Shown: in pieces, positions 34,974 through 42,976 of the stretch
How positions within the stretch are numbered: the first letter of the stretch is position 1
Layout: each line of letters opens with the position of its first letter
From: Phocaeicola faecalis
Lineage (GTDB): Bacteria > Bacteroidota > Bacteroidia > Bacteroidales > Bacteroidaceae
Length of the DNA: 64,000 bases
Reading direction: 5' to 3'
Assembly (NCBI RefSeq): GCF_021730445.1
Contig: NZ_JADNRM010000001.1
Span: 906,329-970,328, forward strand
Translations under genes and position numbers: made by a program
The notes under the pieces: model-generated
Databases searched by the model: none
The model's input: the letters and a program-made list of their open reading frames with translations, nothing else
Told to the model about the DNA's origin: nothing

Positions 34974-35123
34974 GGGAGTGTGCCAAAACTAAACCGGTCT
35001 ATCCCATCGTCAGCTGTAGGGGCAGGGTTTGCCTGCCCGAAGACACAAAGCAAACTGTTTTCGGGCGAGCGAACCTCGCCCCTACGAACTTAACGACAGT
35101 ATTATTCACATTTTGACACACTC
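34974..35123 (-). mobile_element. MITE-like element, copy 2, doubling as convergent-gene terminator
   Basis: A reverse-orientation copy of the element at 14262-14430, 150 bases. Ends GGGAGTGTG and CACACTC form terminal inverted repeats flanked by AAAAA and TTTTT runs. The inner inverted pair spans 35016-35085 (GTAGGGGC to CCTAC). It fills the gap between convergent susD unit 3 and yccF, where the long hairpin would stop both transcripts. It lacks the internal duplication of copy 1. Confidence 0.75.
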
Positions 35124-35143
35124 TTTTTCTATGACAGCACGAC

Positions 35144-35512
35144 TTAAACTATCTCTTTTCCGAAAGGAGTAAGTGCCAATCCTGCTAACTTGAAATGTTG
35201 CAAACCAAATGGAATACCGATAATGGTGATGCATAATAACAGTCCGAAAGCCAAATGGGACAAACTTATCCAGATACCTCCTACCAATATCCAAAGTATA
35301 TTCATCAAAACACTCAAACAACCGTCACCGCCGGGACAGCTACGCACTTGCATACCAAACGGACAGAGTGCCAGAACAGACAGCTTCAAAGTCTGTAAAC
35401 CAAAAGGAATACCGACAATGGTAACCATCAACAACAGGCTGGCTATAATGTATTCGATGCAAATAAACAGCCCGCCCAAAACAATCCACAATATATTCAT
35501 TACTACATTCAT
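35144..35512 (-). CDS. yccF: YccF-like inner-membrane protein
   Basis: A 122-residue integral membrane protein made of two related halves, each with a MNILWI(V/L)xGG start and an IxGIPFGLQ turn (NILWIVLGGLFICIEYI, and later NILWILVGGIWISLSH). This matches the YccF/DUF307 family, of unknown function. A -7 box TATATTTG (35524-35517) ends only 5 bases before the first ATG. Translation therefore starts leaderless there or at the second Met (35500). It follows the two permease genes, 18 bases after the second one, but has its own promoter. Confidence 0.88.
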   Translation of the reverse strand: MNVVMNILWIVLGGLFICIEYIIASLLLMVTIVGIPFGLQTLKLSVLALCPFGMQVRSCPGGDGCLSVLMNILWILVGGIWISLSHLAFGLLLCITIIGIPFGLQHFKLAGLALTPFGKEIV

Positions 35513-35530
35513 ACGGCAAATATAAAAACA

Positions 35531-36790
35531 TTATTCATCTTTCAGTGCTTCCACAGGAGATATTTTACTGATATTATAAGCCGGTATCCATACCCCAATC
35601 CATGTTACCGCCATCATAACAAGATACACAATCACCGACACTATCAAAAAATGAATTGCAAAATGATTAGTAATATAACGCATATTATCACTAGGTGCCA
35701 TACTCGACAACACATAAAATCCATCTTTCAGCACCCATTGGAAATAAAAAAGACAACCTATCAGTACTGCTATTGTGGTCAACACACCGGCTTCACCCAA
35801 CAATAAAAGACGAATACGTCTGGGAGATGCCCCATAAGACAGCCTTACTCCCATTTCCTCCCGACGTGTACGGGTACTCAACCAAAATGTCCCGCTGACC
35901 CCTAAAAACAAGTTCACCAGAAAAAAATAACAAAGGGCATATTTAATACGAATCTCACTGGTAGCCCCCTCTTTCAGGTCACTCTGTTCACGTACTTTAC
36001 TGAAAGGTTCAATCTTGCTGACAAACAATCTTCCCACTGCCAAATACTCTTCCATCCAAGGAATAAATTCCTCTATGAAGCGAGTTTCCACTACTCCGGG
36101 TTTTGTACGGGCAAAGACAATCAAGCCTCCATCGTAAGCCCATGACGGAATGCCGTCGGTATGTGCATTGAGACGGAGATAATAAGGCTGCATACAATTT
36201 TTCATTTTGACCGGTTGCATCAATGCCACTACCTTCAGAGGAATACTATCTCTCACATAAACCACACCTCCGGTCAAATCTTTATCGGGCGAAAGGCAAG
36301 CGGCGGCATCTGAAGTCATCAAGATACTGTTCACTGTATATTCGGCATTTTCAAGGCTTTCCCACGTACCGTCTTTAGCCGAACGTATGCGCCAGGTTTG
36401 AAAGAAATCGGTGTGCGGAACAAAATTCATAAAGGCGACACGGACACTCATTGTATCCAAAGTAAGATTATTGAAACTATTTCCACGCGAACAAGGATAA
36501 TGGTTATTGAGTACATAAGTAGCCGACTCGATTTGTTCATGGCTTCGGAGCCGTTCCATCAATTGCCGGAAATCTTCCGGGCGGATCTCTTCATCGGAAG
36601 GAACCACAGAAAGCTGAAGCCTGTACAATCCGTCCGCCTCATATCCGTCAGGAATCGACTTGTTATAGAAAATAACAAATAAAGGATCGACCACCATCCA
36701 GCATACAATGGTAATGACAATCAACTCCAACAATATCCATACATTACGCTTACGCGAGTTCCAAAGGTTTCTAAATATATGATGCAACAT
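35531..36790 (-). CDS. FtsX/MacB-like ABC transporter permease (second of pair)
   Basis: A 419-residue permease with an N-terminal transmembrane helix (about residues 17-42) and a large periplasmic domain (about 45-285). Three C-terminal helices follow with the FtsX hallmark (REEMGVRLSYGASPRRIRLLLLGEA) and an ending NISKISPVEALKDE, as in MacB-type permeases. It starts 6 bases after the first permease, so the two probably form a heterodimer. No ATPase gene is in the operon or window, so the energising subunit must lie elsewhere or the pair has another role. The substrate is unknown. Confidence 0.85.
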   Translation of the reverse strand: MLHHIFRNLWNSRKRNVWILLELIVITIVCWMVVDPLFVIFYNKSIPDGYEADGLYRLQLSVVPSDEEIRPEDFRQLMERLRSHEQIESATYVLNNHYPCSRGNSFNNLTLDTMSVRVAFMNFVPHTDFFQTWRIRSAKDGTWESLENAEYTVNSILMTSDAAACLSPDKDLTGGVVYVRDSIPLKVVALMQPVKMKNCMQPYYLRLNAHTDGIPSWAYDGGLIVFARTKPGVVETRFIEEFIPWMEEYLAVGRLFVSKIEPFSKVREQSDLKEGATSEIRIKYALCYFFLVNLFLGVSGTFWLSTRTRREEMGVRLSYGASPRRIRLLLLGEAGVLTTIAVLIGCLFYFQWVLKDGFYVLSSMAPSDNMRYITNHFAIHFLIVSVIVYLVMMAVTWIGVWIPAYNISKISPVEALKDE

Positions 36791-36796
36791 AACCTC

Positions 36797-38104
36797 TTAT
36801 TTTTGTTTATTAATGGAATACACAATATCTTTTCGCAGAGAAAGATACGCCGGGATAACGGCTGAAAGCAAATTTATCACCACACATATCAGGAAGGTCA
36901 CTATAAACAGAACAGGATTGAACAGCATTTGGGGAGTTATGCTCACGCCTACCCCATCAGGTAATGCCGCTACATTGTCGTCCAGCAAAGTAAGCAACCA
37001 ATTTTTAGACAATAGCACCATCCCATAAGATATAACCAACCCCAAACAACCGCCAATAACAGTCAAGATTAGATTCTCCCAGATTATTTGTGAAAACAAT
37101 ACATGAGACGTTGCTCCAAATGCTTTTCTCACTCCTATCTCGGGCAAACGTTTTTCCATCCGTCCCGATATCATACCTGATAAGTTCAATGCCGGCACTA
37201 ACAACAGCATCAGCAGAATAACCCCTATCTGACGGAAAATCTTCATAAAATCCAAATCCGTCATAGAGTCCACACGGAATAATGTTTTCCAGTAAGCGTA
37301 AGGCTGTCCGTGCCAAAGCAGTTTATAACCATCATGAGAAATAGCATTAAACTTTCGGGTAAATTCATCGACTTGGGCTTTTATGCCACCAAAATCAGAA
37401 GACGAATGTGCCAAGATGACTACTTCATAAGCACCTAGCGCATCGTATTGATTATACTTATCATACCCTGGAAAACAAGTATATGGAATCCATACCTGTG
37501 CATAACTCAGTTCCGTGGCATAACTGGGTGTCTTGACTACTCCGCATATTTTGTACTCCACAAAATCTATCGTAAGATACTTTCCCACAACCTTCGAAGT
37601 ATTAAAAATCCGTTGCGCCACTTCCTCTGAAATGACAATGTGATGAATGCCGCTGGCAAAATCGGATTCGCTAAACGGAACTCCATCTATAAAGTGAAAG
37701 TCGAAAACCTTCCAAAAGGCAACATCCACTGCTTTTTGTACGACCGGTATGCGATGTTTGGAAGAAGGCAACTGAGCATAACCATCTCCTGCCACATAAG
37801 TTCCTATAGCCGAAACAGCCTCTGTACCTTTCAGATTATAAAAAAAGTCTTTCACTATATGGTAGGCTATCAAACCGGTCGAATTAGAACTGGGATCATC
37901 GACATTCTGCATATGCACATCCGATATGACCATCATCCGCGAACGATTAGTTTCCGGATAAATCCCTGCTACCTTTATATAATAGATAACGACTAATAAC
38001 ATGACCATCGATATGGCTAATCCGGTTCCAAGTATATAGAAACCACTGAACAATGGATTCTGCCTGATTAAGTGAAGAGCTTGATTAAAATACTTTCTTA
38101 TCAT
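36797..38104 (-). CDS. FtsX/MacB-like ABC transporter permease (first of pair)
   Basis: A 435-residue permease taken from the ATG at 38104 (MIRKYFNQALHLIRQNPLF); the GTG three codons earlier is less likely. It has an N-terminal helix (about residues 21-44), a periplasmic domain to about 285, then FtsX helices with the signature RLPEIGVRKAFGATSHVLFSQI and a final AVIPAYLSLRKDI. It is the first gene of a two-permease operon behind a probable sigma-54 promoter and two palindromic upstream sites. That suggests control by an NtrC-type regulator, as is often seen for MacB-like exporters in Bacteroides. Confidence 0.87.
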   Translation of the reverse strand: MIRKYFNQALHLIRQNPLFSGFYILGTGLAISMVMLLVVIYYIKVAGIYPETNRSRMMVISDVHMQNVDDPSSNSTGLIAYHIVKDFFYNLKGTEAVSAIGTYVAGDGYAQLPSSKHRIPVVQKAVDVAFWKVFDFHFIDGVPFSESDFASGIHHIVISEEVAQRIFNTSKVVGKYLTIDFVEYKICGVVKTPSYATELSYAQVWIPYTCFPGYDKYNQYDALGAYEVVILAHSSSDFGGIKAQVDEFTRKFNAISHDGYKLLWHGQPYAYWKTLFRVDSMTDLDFMKIFRQIGVILLMLLLVPALNLSGMISGRMEKRLPEIGVRKAFGATSHVLFSQIIWENLILTVIGGCLGLVISYGMVLLSKNWLLTLLDDNVAALPDGVGVSITPQMLFNPVLFIVTFLICVVINLLSAVIPAYLSLRKDIVYSINKQK

Positions 38105-38134
38105 AATATGCACATAATTGATTCACTTTCTCAA

Positions 38135-38150
38135 AACAAAGTATGTGCCA
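38135..38150 (-). promoter_or_regulatory. Probable sigma-54 (-24/-12) promoter of the permease pair
   Basis: On the minus strand TGGCAC (38150-38145), 5 bases, TTGTT (38139-38135). This fits TGGCAC-N5-TTGC(A/T) with one change in the -12 GC. It lies about 31 bases before the start codon. No TAnnTTTG box is seen here. Confidence 0.55.
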
Positions 38151-38157
38151 CAGCAAT

Positions 38158-38210
38158 ATCGTTTTGATAATCAAAACGATACATTTAAAGCCAATGTCCG
38201 AAAACGGACA
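38158..38210 (-). promoter_or_regulatory. Two palindromic upstream sites for the permease operon
   Basis: Site 1 (38158-38180) has perfect 11-base arms, ATCGTTTTGAT, around one base. Site 2 (38195-38210) is TGTCCG-AAAA-CGGACA. Both lie 8-60 bases above the -24 element, as expected of activator sites for sigma-54-dependent transcription. Confidence 0.6.
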
Positions 38211-38255
38211 CTTTACGTAAAATCGAACAAATGCCACATTCTTTTATGAGATGCC

Positions 38256-39146
38256 TCAACGAATAGTCATGCATTTCAATTCCTCCAGTGAGCCATTGAA
38301 TATGTTCAAATCTACTTTTTCCCTAATACCGGGAAGTGTACCCACATCTGTATGCTGCCAGAATTTCCAATTACCTTTATATTCCACCGAATCGACATAA
38401 TAATGAGCAATCCAATAAGGATAAGAATCAAATATAGAATCATTGAGGTAACGAGTCTTGAATTTATAAGAAGTGTAAAGGATAGGCTTCACTTTATAAT
38501 GTCTCTCTATTCTATCCAGCCATATTTTTAAATCCCGACGAAGAGTTCGGGCGTCATCTCCACGTTTTTCAATATCGAGTACGGGAGGCAAATCACCCGC
38601 ATCCAGCTTTACGGAATTGATAAAGAAATCAGCTTGACGAACCGGATCTGTTTTCGGATTATAGAAATGATAAGCCCCTCGAATAAACCCATAAACCTTG
38701 GCTGAATCAAAATTTTCCTGAAAAACACGATCGCCATAATCTCCGCCTTCGGAAGCTTTCATAAAGATGAAATGAATAGGGAATTGACTTTGGCGGGTCT
38801 GCGTCAGCCGTTGCCAGTCAATATTTCCCTGATAATGGGATATATCAATACCATGAATATGAAAACCGGCCGGCATACACACACCGTATGCTTTCAAACC
38901 ATAACAAGGTTTCCAACGGTAAGAATAAGGACGGATAAAAAAATAGAAGAAAGCACTTAAAAACACAACGGTAATCACCCCCATCAGGATATAATAAAGC
39001 CAAGTTGGAATTTCCCATTTCTTGATAACCTTCTTTTTATGGGGCGAAGCACCTTTTTTCCGCGGTTTGCGCGGAGAAGAAGAAGATTTCCGGGAAGTCG
39101 TCTTGCGTGGTTTGTTCACCACCGATATGGGCGGTTGCTTACTCAT
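38256..39146 (-). CDS. Membrane-anchored GH25 lysozyme (muramidase)
   Basis: A 296-residue glycoside hydrolase family 25 enzyme that cleaves the MurNAc-GlcNAc bond of peptidoglycan. The first 45 residues are Lys/Arg/Ser/Pro-rich and cytoplasmic. A transmembrane helix (about 47-71) anchors the catalytic domain outside. The GH25 signature is clear: GIDISHYQG (Asp101) and VLDIE (Asp191, Glu193), plus IFMKASEGGDYGD and ILYTSYKF. The domain ends at VDLNIFNGS. The basic cytoplasmic tail is unusual. It stands alone, on the same strand as the permeases but 150 bases upstream of them. Confidence 0.9.
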   Translation of the reverse strand: MSKQPPISVVNKPRKTTSRKSSSSPRKPRKKGASPHKKKVIKKWEIPTWLYYILMGVITVVFLSAFFYFFIRPYSYRWKPCYGLKAYGVCMPAGFHIHGIDISHYQGNIDWQRLTQTRQSQFPIHFIFMKASEGGDYGDRVFQENFDSAKVYGFIRGAYHFYNPKTDPVRQADFFINSVKLDAGDLPPVLDIEKRGDDARTLRRDLKIWLDRIERHYKVKPILYTSYKFKTRYLNDSIFDSYPYWIAHYYVDSVEYKGNWKFWQHTDVGTLPGIREKVDLNIFNGSLEELKCMTIR

Positions 39147-39180
39147 TTAGTGTTGATATATACCGAATTATTTAAAGCAA

Positions 39181-39246
39181 GGGCGAACTGAATTCCCCCG
39201 AAAACACACCATAAAGTGTATTCGAGCGAAAACACCTCGCCCCTAC
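39181..39246. repeat. Degenerate GTAGGGGC-type palindromic repeat
   Basis: A 66-base imperfect inverted repeat starting GGGCGAACTG and ending CACCTCGCCCCTAC. It is related to the inner part of the elements at 14302-14386 and 35016-35085 but lacks their outer ends. It lies between the GH25 and PFK genes. Confidence 0.55.
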
Positions 39247-39266
39247 AGTATTAATATTTCTATAAA

Positions 39267-40910
39267 TTATTTACCTTGTTCCAACTGCAGAGTCTTAGTC
39301 GGCTCGTCACAAACTTCTGTAGGACCGAAGTACTGGATAGGACCCGGATATACATAGTCTGTTTCAGCAGCCCACTTGTCACGCTGTGAAGCGAACTTCT
39401 TGAAAGGAGCACCGTCCAGTTTCACCAAGGCTTTCTGGATAACCGGTTTCATTTCGCCATGACGACGTTCCATATTCATCATCATTGTGATAGGCACACC
39501 ACCTGCAATCCATTCTGCTGCAGGAGCTGTCGTGTTGCGAACTGAAGACATATAGCCGGTCTTACCGTTAGCAATCAACATAGATGCAGTGTAACCCAAT
39601 GAATAGCAATAGTCAGCATCGAAGTTTGACGGAGCAGCGCAACGTCCTTCGTAACCGAAGAAGTGGTGCTGAGCAGCAAACTTACCAACATACTTGCCTT
39701 CTTCTTTCCACTGTGCCAACTTAGTAGCCACCATTTCAGACAACAGTTTTTCTGTTTCAATCAATGATACCTGTACGTTTCCGTGCGGGTCACGGTCTAA
39801 TGACAACTGACGGGCAACACCTTCGGGCAGTGAAGCATAGATAGCCGAGTTTTCTTTAGACAACTTAGAAATGATATATTCACGTTGATGAGATTTCTTA
39901 ATCAAAGCAAATTCCGCAGCATTAGCAGCCAGGAAGTCGTTCAATTCAGCAATCAGTCTCTTCATGGCAGGAATAAACTCTACCAAACCTTCAGGAATCA
40001 ATACTGTACCGAAGTTGTTACCCTGAGCAGCACGGTCGGCTACAATCTGAGCGATGTAAGTTACTACATCATCCAAAGACATATCTTTAGCTTCAACTTC
40101 TTCAGAAATGATACATACGTTAGGCTGAACCTGCAAAGCACATTCCAAAGCGATGTGAGAAGCCGAACGTCCCATCAATTTAATGAAGTGCCAGTATTTA
40201 CGTGCAGAGTTACAGTCACGCTGGATGTTACCGATAACTTCGGCATAAGTCTTACAAGCAGTATCGAAACCGAAAGAAGTTTCAATCATTTCGTTCTTCA
40301 AGTCACCGTCGATAGTCTTCGGACAACCGATAACCTGTACGCCACAATTCTTGGCTGCATAATATTCTGCCAATACGCAAGCGTTGGTGTTAGAGTCATC
40401 ACCACCGATGATTACCAATGCCTTAATGCCCAGTTCTTTGATAATTTCCAAACCTTTATCAAACTGTTCTACTTTTTCCAGTTTGGTACGTCCCGAACCG
40501 ATAATATCAAAACCACCGGTATTGCGGTATTCGTCAATGATATCAGCAGTCAGCTCCATGTAGTTATGGTCAACCAAACCACCGGGGCCCAAGATGAAAC
40601 CAAACAATTTACTGTCTTTGTTCAGCGCCTTGATACCGTCGAACAAACCTGAAATCACATTGTGTCCGCCGGGAGCCTGTCCACCGGACAGAATTACACC
40701 TACATTGATAGCAGGCAGATTAACAGCTTCGCCTTCAACGAACTGTATCAACGGCATTCCGTATGTGTTAGGGAACAATGCTTTGATAGCTTCCTGGTCA
40801 GCTACAGACTGTGTAGGTTCACCTTCCTTAACTTTAACTGCGCCTTTCAACGCTTTAGGAAGTTTGGGCTGATAAGCAGCTCTGGCAATTTGTAATGCAC
40901 TTTTAGTCAT
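39267..40910 (-). CDS. pfp: Pyrophosphate-dependent fructose-6-phosphate 1-phosphotransferase
   Basis: A 547-residue long-type PPi-PFK that phosphorylates fructose-6-phosphate with PPi reversibly in glycolysis. Seen motifs: [15 protein letters not shown] (start of the fold), GGDDSNT, where the second Asp after GGD marks PPi rather than ATP use, and [10 protein letters not shown], carrying the catalytic [19 protein letters not shown] and [15 protein letters not shown] follow. Size is as expected of the long clade. With the membrane pyrophosphatase at 48.5 kb it indicates a PPi-using metabolism. It is monocistronic; the gene on its other side is divergent. Confidence 0.95.
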   Translation of the reverse strand: MTKSALQIARAAYQPKLPKALKGAVKVKEGEPTQSVADQEAIKALFPNTYGMPLIQFVEGEAVNLPAINVGVILSGGQAPGGHNVISGLFDGIKALNKDSKLFGFILGPGGLVDHNYMELTADIIDEYRNTGGFDIIGSGRTKLEKVEQFDKGLEIIKELGIKALVIIGGDDSNTNACVLAEYYAAKNCGVQVIGCPKTIDGDLKNEMIETSFGFDTACKTYAEVIGNIQRDCNSARKYWHFIKLMGRSASHIALECALQVQPNVCIISEEVEAKDMSLDDVVTYIAQIVADRAAQGNNFGTVLIPEGLVEFIPAMKRLIAELNDFLAANAAEFALIKKSHQREYIISKLSKENSAIYASLPEGVARQLSLDRDPHGNVQVSLIETEKLLSEMVATKLAQWKEEGKYVGKFAAQHHFFGYEGRCAAPSNFDADYCYSLGYTASMLIANGKTGYMSSVRNTTAPAAEWIAGGVPITMMMNMERRHGEMKPVIQKALVKLDGAPFKKFASQRDKWAAETDYVYPGPIQYFGPTEVCDEPTKTLQLEQGK

Positions 40911-41061
40911 ATTCTATTATTCTATTTAAAGGTGTATAAACTCATTTAGAAATCACGTGCAAATTTCGCTCTTTTTTCGCAAATATGAAAACGTATACAA
41001 ATAAAAATGCTAACTTTACCGCGAAATTAGATTTTTGTATTAACTTAAAAACATTACAATT

Positions 41062-41310
41062 ATGGCAAGTAGAAGAAATTTAAAGAAAAAAATAACCTAT
41101 ATAGCAAGTGATTTATTTTTTGCTACCCTGATGGAAGGTGTTAACCGTGAAGCTGTTATCCATGCAATACACAATGTATTGGCATTGATTCCACGTATCA
41201 GCCACACCGAACCGGGCAATGTAAAAGGTTTCTATAAGAAACTGCACGAAGACCTGGACAAAGAAATAAAAATAGTGGCAGACGAAATGGATAAGGCATC
41301 AAAAGCATAA
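41062..41310 (+). CDS. Conserved small hypothetical protein
   Basis: An 82-residue soluble, helical protein with a basic start (MASRRNLKKKITYIAS) and an acidic, Lys-rich C-terminal helix (KLHEDLDKEIKIVADEMDKASKA). It looks like a Bacteroidetes-specific small protein of unknown role. A weak -7 box (TAACTTTA, one mismatch) lies near 41012. The acyltransferase gene follows 14 bases later, suggesting one transcript. Confidence 0.7.
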   Translation: MASRRNLKKKITYIASDLFFATLMEGVNREAVIHAIHNVLALIPRISHTEPGNVKGFYKKLHEDLDKEIKIVADEMDKASKA

Positions 41311-41324
41311 CACTGATAAAAAGA

Positions 41325-41882
41325 ATGAAGAAAGCTATTTGTAGTTTTATCTACTACAAACTATTGGGGTGGAAGACCAAAGTCTCTGTTCCCGATTATG
41401 ACAAATACATTATTTGTGCAGCCCCGCATACCACCAATTGGGATTTGTTTATCGGCAAATTATTCATGGGAGCAATTGGTCGCGAGACAGGCTTCATGAT
41501 GAAAAAAGACTGGTTTTTTTGGCCTTTAGGCCCCATCTTCCGTTGGATGGGGGGAATTCCGGTAGACCGCAGCCGCAAAACCTCATTAGTAGACCAAATG
41601 ATTAACATTGCCAAATCAAGCAAGAAATTTCATTTGGCCATTACTCCAGAAGGCACACGCAAAGCAAATCCGAACTGGAAAAAAGGTTTTTATTACATTG
41701 CTCAAGGAGCCGGTTTGCCCATCATATTAGTAGGTATAGATTACGAAAAGAAATGTATCACTGCTGAAAAGGTGATTCACCCAAGCGGGGATTTAGAGAA
41801 AGATATGCGTGATATTAAATTGTATTATAAGAATTTCAAAGGAAAACATCCCGAAAATTTCAGTATCGGAAAAGTAGAATAA
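41325..41882 (+). CDS. 1-acyl-sn-glycerol-3-phosphate acyltransferase-like protein
   Basis: A 185-residue PlsC-type acyltransferase. The catalytic block is HTTNWD (His-x4-Asp, about residues 31-36). Further blocks are GGIPVDRSRK (substrate binding) and the EGTRKANPNWKKGFYYIAQGA stretch with the EGTR motif. It would transfer an acyl chain to a lysophosphatidic acid or a related acceptor at the inner membrane. The short length and Trp-rich segment (KDWFFWPLGPIFRWMGG) are typical of the Bacteroidetes subgroup, so the acceptor is uncertain. It follows the small protein gene and ends at a good terminator. Confidence 0.85.
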   Translation: MKKAICSFIYYKLLGWKTKVSVPDYDKYIICAAPHTTNWDLFIGKLFMGAIGRETGFMMKKDWFFWPLGPIFRWMGGIPVDRSRKTSLVDQMINIAKSSKKFHLAITPEGTRKANPNWKKGFYYIAQGAGLPIILVGIDYEKKCITAEKVIHPSGDLEKDMRDIKLYYKNFKGKHPENFSIGKVE

Positions 41883-41902
41883 TCTTTTCTCTTCTAAAAA
41901 AG

Positions 41903-41956
41903 AACGTACCACAATGACATGAATGGCATATTTCATAGTAATTGTGGTACGTTTTT
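41903..41956 (+). terminator. Terminator after the acyltransferase gene
   Basis: Perfect 13-base arms (41903-41915 and 41941-41953) with a 25-base loop, followed by a T-run on the plus strand. Confidence 0.8.
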
Positions 41957-42047
41957 ATAATGACACTAAAAAAAACTCTGTTCAGAATTTACAATACAAT
42001 AACTTTTACTACATTTACACCCACATAACACTTCATGAACAGGACAA

Positions 42048-42680
42048 ATGGACAGAAAGTTTTTTCTTATTGCAATTCTTGCAGCTGCTTGCCACTTAGG
42101 TTCCCAAGCACAAAGCTACCTTCCTCTGAAAAACAGTTTTTCATTCGGAAGCGGTATTGCCGGAGGTATTTCGAATAGTAAAGGAGACTATATGGACATT
42201 ACAAACAATCCTGTATGTTATAATCTGAGTGCAGAATTTAGACATTATTACACACCGACTGTAGGTTTAGGAATCTCTTATGATTATATAGGCAGCAGCA
42301 AGTATAAAAGTAAAATGTACAGCCACTATATTGCGCCCACTTTAACCTTTCGTGGTCTATGGGCAAACGGAAAACAAGGCTTTTGGGGATCGGGAGGTAT
42401 GGGCTATCTCCATTATAATGATGAATTATACAGTAAACAGTATGGAAACAGCACTTTCAGTAAAGGTTATTTCGCTATTTCTTTGACTTTAGGATATGAA
42501 TTTGCAGTGGCTCCCGGCATCGCAATGCAGATAAAAGGTGGCATGATTATGGCCGACTGGCATGCCAATCCGGACTATACTCCTAAATGGAACAGAGATG
42601 ATCCCAATGTATATCAAAGTATTTTTGATAACAACCTAAGTTATTTTTCTATAGGGTTAGGATTTATATTTGGCAAATAA
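42048..42680 (+). CDS. Outer-membrane beta-barrel protein (porin-like)
   Basis: A 210-residue protein with a signal peptide (FFLIAILAAACHLGSQAQ, cleavage near residue 22) and eight or so amphipathic strands (SFGSGIAGGIS, GLGISYDYIGSS, FAISLTLGYEFAV). It ends in FSIGLGFIFGK. This is the pattern of small OmpX/OmpW-like barrels in Bacteroides. No specific function can be given. It stands alone between a terminator and a 296-base gene-free gap. Confidence 0.7.
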   Translation: MDRKFFLIAILAAACHLGSQAQSYLPLKNSFSFGSGIAGGISNSKGDYMDITNNPVCYNLSAEFRHYYTPTVGLGISYDYIGSSKYKSKMYSHYIAPTLTFRGLWANGKQGFWGSGGMGYLHYNDELYSKQYGNSTFSKGYFAISLTLGYEFAVAPGIAMQIKGGMIMADWHANPDYTPKWNRDDPNVYQSIFDNNLSYFSIGLGFIFGK

Positions 42681-42976
42681 AGGAGTCCATTTTTTATTTG
42701 CCGCGTTTAAAAGAAGTGCATGAATAATAACAGCAGTAAACTTTTTCCTAAATCTGTAAGAAAAAAGCTTAGTGGTGACTTCATGCTTCCATCCTTCAAA
42801 TCATCATTTTCAATCCTCACATCCTTTGTACAAAGCAAGCGAAAACGAGGTTTTTCGTGATACAAAGCATAAATTAAAGATAATTCGTTTCATTTAGGTT
42901 CATTATAACTTAGTCAGGATGACAAAGCGAACAAAAAGTCTTAACTTCGCAACCATAAAATAAAGAAACAGACAAC
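42681..42976. other. Gene-free gap
   Basis: No open reading frame, RNA gene or strong hairpin is seen. A weak -7-like box (TAACTTCG, 42942-42949) lies 27 bases before the next start codon. Confidence 0.5.
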
